Assembly: GCA_006384855.1 (NCBI GenBank)
Contig: VCJN01000258.1
Span: 1-64,000, forward strand
Length of the DNA stretch: 64,000 nt
Source of the DNA: Tetraselmis striata
Taxonomy: Eukaryota; Chlorophyta; Chlorodendrophyceae; Chlorodendrales; Chlorodendraceae
Reading direction: 5' to 3'
Each line of letters starts with the position of its first letter. The first letter of the stretch is position 1. The notes beneath the pieces are model-generated. The model did not search any database and was not told the origin of the DNA. It worked only from the letters and a program-made list of their open reading frames with translations. Below, piece after piece: positions 63,688-64,000 of this stretch. A program made the translations under genes and the position numbers.

Positions 63688-64000
63688 GTGAGCCCTCCCT
63701 CCCTCCCCCCCCCCCCCCGCCCCCCCCCCCCTCAGCACCACCTTGCGAGCTCGTCTTTGACACTTTGACGTCTTTGACACTTTGACGTCTTTGTACCTGC
63801 TTCGGACGGTGCGCTCCTACCTGATTCAGCGTACCAAAGATATAAGGGATCCAGGCATTTGGCATGTCTCGGTAATCTCGGACGTGCGGCACATGGAATC
63901 ACTCTTAACGATGCAGTGAATAATGCGTGTCAGACCGCCATACTGCCTCGCTTCGGCACGCATTAGAACCAGTGCGTTGTCTGGTTCGGGCACCACACGC
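63688..64000 (+). other. Intron of the eS27 gene, continuing past the window
   Basis: Sequence after the GTGAGC donor contains C-rich tracts (63700-63732), a tandem duplication of TTTGACACTTTGACGTC near 63760-63790, and no acceptor followed by the expected eS27 C-terminal codons. Confidence 0.55.

Noticed and set aside
63088-63691. Long plus frames around the eS27 exons
   Set aside because: They run through introns and in the wrong frame. Only 63297-63427 and 63590-63687 match eS27.

Overview
The window is nuclear DNA of a green alga (Chlorophyta). It carries a plastid-targeted magnesium chelatase H gene with spliceosomal introns, a plant-type SAP-PHD-PINIT SUMO ligase homologue and a eukaryotic ribosomal protein gene. 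Host exons are GC-rich with GTGAGC- or GTGCGC-like donors, and there are no operons. The mobile DNA (tyrosine-recombinase retroelements with split direct repeats, and LINEs with PD-(D/E)XK-type endonucleases) also fits the group that includes Chlamydomonas and Volvox. I cannot name the species. Unusually long G or C homopolymers (about 15 to 32 bases) occur throughout.

Layout. 0-10 kb is gene-free repeat DNA: a satellite built of two alternating monomers, (CA)/(TA) microsatellites, a 0.94-kb terminal-inverted-repeat element, and three LINE-derived pieces, one nested in another. 10-14.9 kb has no recognisable gene. 14.95-20.5 kb is CHLH, complete in four exons (1398 aa by my splicing). 20.5-25.4 kb holds imperfect repeats, a coding fragment and a minisatellite. 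25.4-35.1 kb holds two + strand tyrosine-recombinase (YR) elements in tandem: a decayed one with RT/RNase H remnants and a nested LINE, then a younger one encoding only a gag-like protein and a YR. 36.6-43.7 kb is a 12-exon SIZ1/PIAS-type gene. 46.2-49.9 kb is a 6-exon gene of unknown function with a possible p25-alpha-like C-terminus. 51.1-60.6 kb holds two more YR elements in tandem on the minus strand: one with gag, RT-RNase H and a broken YR, and a decayed one with gag-like and YR remnants and no visible RT. 60.6-61.8 kb is a 5'-truncated LINE copy flanked by a 13-bp duplication. 62.1 kb to the end is the start of the eS27 gene, which runs off the window.

How the parts relate. The four host genes look unrelated (chlorophyll synthesis, SUMO signalling, unknown, translation). 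The main theme is the mobile DNA. All four YR elements show the same A1-ORFs-B1-A2-B2 arrangement, known from PAT/Ngaro/TOC-like elements, yet two of the four have no reverse transcriptase between gag and YR. A separate LINE family repeatedly sits at sites resembling ACGGGTACCCGTA. These two observations, the degenerate SP-RING of the SIZ1 homologue, and C-homopolymers just downstream of 5' splice sites are what I consider most worth following.

Exon boundaries come from reading frame, GT/AG sites and family alignment from memory. No search was run.
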